Shown piece after piece: positions 57,195 to 64,000 of a stretch of DNA of 64,000 nt. Source of the DNA: Montifringilla adamsi (Eukaryota > Chordata > Aves > Passeriformes > Passeridae); NCBI GenBank assembly GCA_017590115.1, contig JAGGNK010008448.1, positions 806,001 to 870,000 on the forward strand, read 5' to 3'. Positions within the stretch are counted from its first letter, which is position 1. Every line of letters begins with the position of its first letter. A program made the position numbers and the translations under genes. Below the pieces are notes generated by a model. That model was not told the DNA's origin. It searched no databases and saw nothing but the letters and a program-made list of their open reading frames with translations.

Positions 57195-59435
57195 AACTTC
57201 ATGACATCAAGATCAATATAACTTCCATCCTCTGGCTAACTATGTAGAATGTTTGAGTGTTTTGTAATTCTATTTGTATTGCTTCCTCTGCTTCCCTGCT
57301 GCTTGTAGGCTCTGTGGACAATACTTGCTGAGGGATCTGCATCCAGCCAGAGTCCCAGCATTGTTCATGCTATTCGTTATCCTCACATGGTCATGAATTC
57401 CACAGTGATCTCAGCCATCCCTCTCATTGCCAGAGAAAAGAGCCACCCTCCCAGTTTATGATGGTTTTATTTAATTTGAAGATTCAAGCAGGAGGAAAAA
57501 TGCTGGATTTCCTTTTCCCCCCAAAGCTGTCTGTAACCTTCATTGTACTTGATCAAGGTTCACAATCACATATCTGGGAGCATAGTGCTAGGTTATGGCA
57601 GGTGGATATTGACTACGTGCCTATAAACAATTACACTTCATGGCTTTATTAATATGACTGGTTTAACTTTGCTTTTCCCATATGTCTCAAGGCCTGACTG
57701 TAAGAGAGTACAACAAATGTAGGATCTGTAACACACATGTCCAATGAGGAGTTTTAATTATTTCCATTTGTTATTTTGATGCAAACTTTTACTGCATTTG
57801 GATTTAATTAAAAAAAAAATCTCCTCTTCCTCCCCTATTTCAATAATGAAAATACCTTTGGATAAAGTTTTTATTATCCTATTTCTCTGGAAGGTGTTTA
57901 ACCATTTTGGTCAAACTTTCAAATGATTTTGGGAAAATAACTGAGCCTGAAAGATTTCATCATTAAAATCAATGTTTCAGAACCTGTGGTGTATATTAGT
58001 AGGAATTTACACCTGGAAGTTTGTATAGTCTTATCAGTAGAATTTGCTTGGTTTTGATGGGTGCAAGATTTTTATTTGCATTTAGAGCCTTGTTAAGAGA
58101 CAATACAATTACTCTCTGTTTACTCTCCATATGTAGGGTTACAAAGAGTAATACATCTGGGGCAGCATTCTTGACAGCTCACCAAGTTCAGCCAAGCTAA
58201 TTAATTCACTCTGAGGTAATATTCTCTTACTGCATTAGGCTACAGGCAGCAAACTGGGAAATAAATTTTGGCTGCATTTGGTAGGTAAGTGACACATTCT
58301 GGTTTAGTTTCCTGTTTGTAGATCTGTTTAACCCCAGCGAATACAGATGAAAATCTACTTTGGTGCAAATTGATCTGAATAGGCCTCCTAATTTGCAAAT
58401 TTCTACATCATCTTTGTTTTTGCCCTGTGAGTTGTGTGAGCTGTTGGCTTCTGGGAGCCCACACACAGATGCAGGGGTGCAAGCAAACAGCCTTCTGTAA
58501 AGGTGAATTGTGTTTCCATGGCAGGAACTGTTCCCATGTTTAAACAAAGTTGGAGGAACTGTGCTTGGAATGACAGAACGGGGTTGAAAGAAGCTATGGA
58601 ATGTAGTTACTACAATGTTGTAGACTCTCACTTTGATTTTGGCCCTCAGGAGACAAAACCTGCCTAGAATTACTAGTTCCATCAATTGTGGAAATGAGGT
58701 CTGCTCTCATAAGTCCCTCCATCCCAGTCATGTCTTTGACCTCATTAGAGACAAGTGTGGTCTTCAGGACAAAGGAAAATTACTTTATAAGCACCAGGGA
58801 TTGGAATGTAGCCCTGTAGCCCTGAATTACCCTTGCTGCACAGCTGTAGGAGTCCAAGGAGGTAAAATGTATTGTGTGTCTCTGTTAACATTCTTTAGGA
58901 GCAGTTTCATTTCATAGTGACATCCTGTAGACAGGAGAAAAGGACATTTATTAGCACTAAAACCTGGTTGTTATATGGCTGAAAATGTTTTGGCTCCACT
59001 GGAATTTAAACTTGTCTGACTGCTTGAAAAGTGTTCAGATTTAATATAACTGATTCAAACGTGCAGTCAAAATTCTGTGTGAAATTCTCTTGTGGGATAA
59101 GGATCTTGGTTTATATGGTCTGAAGAATGATTCTAAACACTCTCCATCTCCAAAGACAATGTAGAGGTGCTAGTTTCAGCATACTTCAAGTGTTGAAAAT
59201 GCAAATCAATGTCAAATTTGATAAATAAGCATTATCTGCCCAGGGGTTCTGCTGGTAGTTATTAGCAAGAGCCATGTTTTAGTGATATTTCTTTCATGAA
59301 CTGCATAACATTTAATTCCATTCAAAGTATAGCAGTGATGAAATGAACAAATAGAAAATAGAAAGGAATACAGAGGAACTATGGAAAGGATCATTCCTAA
59401 AATGTTTCCCTTGGTTTCTCTACTTTTGTCATACA
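57195..59435. other. Intergenic, no gene seen
   Basis: Non-coding. The 152-codon minus ORF at 58227-58685 has no recognisable domain. It overlaps a 94-codon plus ORF at its end. No repeat was recognised. Confidence 0.55.
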
Positions 59436-59540
59436 TGTTAGACATTTTAAGACAAGAAGGAATCGCTATTATCACCTAATCTGACTCTTTCAGTCTTAAA
59501 GTTCATGCTGTGCATTCAGTACCAATCGAAGAAGTTCTTG
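59436..59540 (-). repeat. Possible ancient CR1 LINE tail
   Basis: TTTTAAGACAAGAAGGAATCG, TATTATCACCTAATCTGACT and ATGCTGTGCATTCAGTACC resemble the old CR1 phrases 'ttttaaggccagaagggaccattntgatcatctagtctgac'. More diverged than the other two copies. Confidence 0.45.
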
Positions 59541-60585
59541 TTTTTGGAAGAGCAGGGAATTTGACTCCATTATTTTAATCTCTTGTGGCAGAATTCTAAT
59601 AAGCCCCTTTTAAAAGTTAAAGCCCCTAAGGCCAGACAGTGTTTTGTTTCCTTCAGCATAAATCAGAGCAGCCTCAGTGGAACCAGTAGTTAGTCCATAT
59701 TTTCATTTGGGGAAATTTAAGAGGAGAAAGAATGGAGCTAAACTCTGGATTGCTCTGTTACGTGACCACGTCTCCCTCTTATGCCTGATCTCAGTGATTA
59801 CAATCCCAATGACACCAAATCCAATTTACTTTCCCCTCAAAAAATGCTTTGAGCTGTGGTGCTGATGGCTTTGGTTCTCACTGCACCCAGAACGCAGTCA
59901 CTTACATATGTTTGTTATGTGTCCACTTGTGCTGATAAATTGCCTTTAGTTTGGATCAGGAATCATTACAATCAAGCCATGTTGCATCTTCGTGGAGACT
60001 GAGCAGCCATTGTGTGGTGGGAAACTGAACAGAAGGCACCTTGCATGGAAAAGCATTCATCCAGAAAAATGTTGTTTTTGCTTTAGAGAACATGTAAAGC
60101 CAGGGCAGAAGGAGGATCAGGATTCTTGGCTACTGAAGGAAATGTTTCCTTTTTTGTTCAGCACAATCTTTTTTAACTGACAACTCTCAGAGAAAGGAGT
60201 GCAGTGCAGGGTGACGCAAACACTCATCTGCACTCTGCTGGGGGAGAAACAGCTCATTACTGCAGGCAAAGCTAGAATTCAGGCTTGCTTATTTCTGACT
60301 TCAAGTTCCTCAGTTGTGGGAAACAGTTTTTTCATTCCTGTACTTTTAATAAAATCTGCACATTGTTATTTGCTTCGCTCTGATGAGGGTCTGGATTGAT
60401 GTTGAGATGTGATGTTTGCCAAATTTGTAACACTGTTTTCAATATATTTTTTCTTCTTTCTACGAGGGCAAAGGATCTTATTTTGAATCCCCAAAGGCTT
60501 TCCCAACATATGGGGGATGAATAAATACTCAAAATGTCTACAACTGCTGTTACTGCTACAGCTGCCAGCTTTAGAAAAGAACAAA
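59541..60585. other. Intergenic, no gene seen
   Basis: Non-coding. ORFs at 59677-59865, 59992-60180 and 60332-60688 are unsupported. Confidence 0.6.
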
Positions 60586-60614
60586 GTACATGCACACATG
60601 GGCGCATGCGTGTA
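60586..60614. repeat. Alternating purine-pyrimidine tract (possible Z-DNA) with an NRF1-like core
   Basis: GTACATGCACACATG (60586-60600) and GCGCATGCGTGTA (60602-60614) alternate purine and pyrimidine with one break between them. GCGCATGCG (60602-60610) resembles an NRF1 core outside any CpG island. Confidence 0.45.
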
Positions 60615-60794
60615 AGAGTGAGAGGCAGAGGGAGAAATACAGTGTGGGCACTCTTGGGGTCAGGAGTGTTCTCTAATAAGGAACACATTTTACAGACAGC
60701 AAGAGAATTGTTTTTACTGTGTGCATTTACAAGTCCTCAGGCAGGGAATTTTTTTGTGGGGATGTTTTTAAGGCTAATTATTTACAGCATGCAG

Positions 60795-60850
60795 GGCTTG
60801 AACCTGCAGATCTTAATTTGGCAAAACTCCTGTTCACTTCAAGGGGTGCT
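60795..60850 (-). repeat. Old sauropsid repeat-like fragment
   Basis: On the minus strand CTTGAAGTGAACAGGAG, TTTTGCCAAATTAAGATCTG and CAGGTTCAAGCCCTG parallel the dispersed 'cattgacttcaatgggagttttgcctgagtaaggactgcaggat' element. It also contains a perfect tRNA-type B box, discussed under rejected items. Confidence 0.5.
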
Positions 60851-63800
60851 CTGCTTGCTGCAGGGAGGGATGGGTGATGGGCACGTCCTGGCTGTGAGGG
60901 GCTGCAGGAGACCCTGCTGACTTCAGTGACAACCAAGTTTCTGTCTATGATGGTGGATTTTACAGGAGTGTGGAGCTGTGGGGGTGACACAACACTGGGG
61001 CAAAGTGGCCAAAAGAGTGGTTTGGAGGAGATTTTTTTGCCATCATTCTCAGACAACTTGCCTGATTTTTAACCCAGCTTTTTGATCTCACAGTTTAAAG
61101 CAACCTTTTATGGGAAATACCACACAAATGTTATGGTGTTGTGTTCCCACACAAACCACACTGGGTTTGAGTATTAAAGTCTTTAGATACTAACACTGTG
61201 ATTCTGAGTGGTATTCCTGTTATGAAAAAAATAAAAGGAAGAACAATGTTTCTTAAATTTCCATCCAATACTAGCTTTTTCACTGAGAAACAGAATTCAC
61301 TCAGCTCTTTCAATCAAGAGTTTTAAGAGCCACAGCAGGGCAAGAGGAGGACTGGAAGCACAACTGAAGATAACATTTCTAAGTCAGGAACTGTTTCTTT
61401 TTGTACTGTATTGAGCATGCTTGGCATGAGTGAGTCTTCTCCAAACTGGATGCTGCTAGGCCATTGTGATGATGGGGGTGTTGATTGTACCAGTCATTTT
61501 ACAGGTCTTTGCTAAATACTGTTTGACATCTGATAGCAGCTGGGTGCTTTCAGCTTTCAAGGAGCTTTTAATAGGACAATTTTCACTGGCATCAGCTTGG
61601 TAAACCACCTGCAAATGAATATACTGCTCTCCATTAATAATCAGCATATGCAGAATTTGTATGCACCAGTCAGAAGACCCAGGTGACCTCTCTGCCCAAT
61701 CACAGCTAATCAAACCAGGTTGTTTTCCTGCAGTCATTAACATTTAAAATAATGCCCTTTCAATCAAGCTGGAGAACAGATTTAACCCACTCAATATTTC
61801 ATCATTCCCTGTCTTTTAGTCAGTGTCAGTTATAAAGCACAGATAAGTACATGGTTTTCAGGAAGAGAGAGAGCTTAGTTCTTATAGTTCTCTTACAGCT
61901 CAAAGGGAGCTGGATAGCTAGGGAAGCCCAATGATTCTTTCTATTTCCTAGGAGAAGAAATTGCAGGAAATGACAGTGAATAGCCTCTCTCCCTGGAAAG
62001 AAGCTGCCAAAGGTTTAATACAGGTCTGGACTGGGTAAAATAGAGTTTACCTACTTTTCAAATCCAACATTTGAATTTTGTAGCTTTGTTGTTTTTGGTT
62101 TTGTTTTTAATTTTATTATAATGTATTCAAACCTATTGAGTCTTCCATCTCCCTTTGTTTAGTCTGTCAGGGGTATGAGATCTGAAGGAGACATCTCTCT
62201 CACACAGGAGAGGCTGGATGGAAGGCTGGTTCTTAGGACCACAGGTACTGGGTTTTCAGAGGATGTTAGGAGGCCCACAAAGTAAGCATGCTCCCTCTCT
62301 GGGCTGTCAGATACCCAGGGTAGCCTGATTTCTCTGCCAGAGTTGCCAGGGATAACAGGATGCTCCCATGACACAGGGTCAGGTTCCCACTGCTTACATC
62401 CATGTTTCTGTTGACCTAAAAAGGCTGTCTGGAAGGTTGAGGTTTCTTCAAGTTGTGGGTCCCACTTCAAACTATTTCTCTCACATGAAAGCTGTAGGCT
62501 TGAAAGGAGAAGATCTTTTTGTATGGGGTGGTGGCTAGAGAGATCTTCTGTTCCTAGGCTTCTGAGAGCTGCTGAAAACTTGGTGGGACAGAGATTCCCA
62601 GGACTTATGGTTCTTAGGTCTGAAGGCAGAAAAACTTCCTAATGATGTTTTCTGCTGTGACTTAGGTTCATCTTCTCCTGAATATTAGATCCTAAATGTC
62701 CTAAGAACTTTAAAGTCCTTCTGGGACATTAAAACTGAGACATGTGTGAGACTTGAATTCTAAATGTGACTGTCAAACTGATGCCTGAGCCCCTCTCTCA
62801 GTTCTCTCACTCTGTCTTGAACCAGAGTAGACAATGCCAGGTAAGATTAGAGTAACCCTAGGGTGGATGTCTGGATGTCTCTGGATGCTGCTGCTTCTCT
62901 GCCAGTTAAATTTTGTTGTTTTTATATCTGGCTGAAAAATGAGCTCAGTAGATGTACCTGCATTCTGAATTTCTAGCTGATGTAAATAATGTAATAAATT
63001 AGCAACAGACAGCAGAGTACATAACACAATCAAAGTTATACAAGTGTGTGGGAAAAAAACTGTCATGATTTTTTTTCTTCTGAGCACCAGATAGGTGTCC
63101 TTAATCTTTTTATTAGCCTCTGCATCTTCTTTTTTTCATAGACTTACTATTCTAACTTGAAAAATTTGAATGAATGAAGACACAGGTTATGACACTTTCA
63201 TGTAGTATTCTTGTCCCTTTTTGCTTGTTTCTGTTTCTGCTCTTGTAGCACTTATAGATTTTAAGCAATGTTAAAATGTTCCTTCACCAATAGTAAATTT
63301 TGTATCCTGAGTACACCACACTTATAAACTCTTTCTTACCTAAAGAACTATTTGAAAATCCCATTGTGAAATTCTACAAGCGGGAAGTGAAGGCACAAGT
63401 CTGGGATCCCAGGGTGATTAATAAACCAGTGCATCACCCTGCTCTTCTAACACTGTTGATCCCAACCAATTTGTGCTCTTACTTCAAAGCTGAAGGAACA
63501 GCATCTTTCTTTCCTTCGGTTCCCAGGGAAAGCTATGCAGATTCATGGTGAAAGGGTTTCTGTTGTAAGGCCTTTCTTTGGTTTTGATCTGCATATCCAT
63601 GGTCTGAGGGTTAAGTGCACACAAAATCAACTGCTTTGAGGTCAAAAGAGAGAATTTCTTCTGGTTCTGACCTGGTGCTATAAATTGATCCAGTTTTACT
63701 CAGCTCTGGTTTGGGGGAGGGAGGCATCCCTTGAAAATACTCACAGACTTTGAGGAACTTGATATATCTATAGTTCAGCTGCATGACTGTTCATGATGAA

Positions 63801-64000
63801 TAGCTCTTACTGGTGTATTTCTAAGTTAGTCTACCCACAGCAGGAAATAACTGAAACAGGATTGTTTGGAGGGTGCTGCACCTTCTCCTCTCTTCTTAGA
63901 AAGTGAATTCACTCTTTGTAGGAAGAATTACATGAACTTGCAGACAAAGATGGCCTGGGAAGTGCGTGACTGATTGGATTGGAGCAGCCTAGTAGAACAA
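60851..64000. other. Intergenic, no gene seen to the right edge
   Basis: Non-coding. ORFs at 61456-61743, 62159-62470, 62773-63087 and 63300-63551 show no recognisable family. A small TGGATGTC tandem lies near 62863-62887. No exon resembling SLC18A3 or CHAT, the expected next genes by synteny, was seen. Confidence 0.55.

Noticed and set aside
58227..58685. 152-codon ORF on the minus strand
   Set aside because: The translation is not similar to any family I know, starts in non-promoter DNA and has no codon bias distinct from its surroundings.
60795..60850. Possible tRNA gene: GGTTCAAGCCC on the minus strand is a perfect B box
   Set aside because: No A box at the right distance, no cloverleaf stems and no T-run terminator. 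The surroundings match an old dispersed repeat better.
63300..63551. ORF at the right edge as a possible first exon of CHAT or SLC18A3
   Set aside because: The translation has no resemblance to choline acetyltransferase or the vesicular transporter, and there is no CpG island as expected at that locus.
1..64000. CRISPR array, prokaryotic operon, endogenous retrovirus or intact transposon
   Set aside because: No regularly spaced repeats with unique spacers, no LTR pairs, no gag/pol-like or transposase-like ORF, and no terminal inverted repeats with target duplications were seen.

Overview
This is vertebrate nuclear DNA, most likely from a bird or at least a sauropsid. The only coding sequence I can support is two spliced exons on the minus strand. 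The rest is intron and A+T-rich, CpG-poor non-coding DNA. There are no Alu, B1/B2 or L1 elements. The interspersed repeats I recognise are heavily decayed CR1 3' ends and MIR-like fragments, which are typical of old sauropsid sequence.

Left end (1 to about 4.3 kb): this is the 5' end of ERCC6 (Cockayne syndrome group B, CSB), read right to left. It comprises a CpG-island promoter at about 3.9-4.3 kb, a short first intron, the first coding exon (exon 2; coding 2844-3274), a 2.4 kb intron, exon 3 (292-412) and the start of intron 3. The two exons join in phase to give residues 1-184. The remainder of the protein, including the SWI2/SNF2 ATPase, lies off the left edge.

The rest (about 4.4 to 64 kb): I find no protein-coding gene here. 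The open reading frames are short, overlap in several frames, lack family resemblance and lack splice context. In human the ERCC6 5' end faces the cholinergic locus (SLC18A3/CHAT) across tens of kilobases. If synteny holds, this window is the ERCC6 side of that intergenic interval and the next gene lies off the right edge. This is an inference.

The intergenic DNA holds several kinds of signal. Old repeats include three CR1 ends near 6.6, 46.2 and 59.5 kb, three MIR-like fragments near 37.3, 40.1 and 40.9 kb, and three old fragments of an unnamed type near 12.5, 42.9 and 60.8 kb. There are microsatellites, the largest being an (AAAAG)n array at 53.9 kb, and small tandem duplications. Two CpG clusters sit away from any gene, at 19.8 and 47.7 kb. 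A number of short motifs could be regulatory: CTCF-like at 8.5, 20.0 and 37.9 kb, RE1-like at 15.8 kb, p53-like at 20.3 kb, an inverted TEAD pair at 53.8 kb, a POU/LIM-homeodomain cluster at 57.2 kb and a G-quadruplex at 49.9 kb. All are motif readings by eye.

I found no RNA gene, CRISPR array, intact mobile element or convincing new biological system. The strongest open lead is the CpG cluster, CTCF-like and p53-like grouping at 19.8-20.4 kb.
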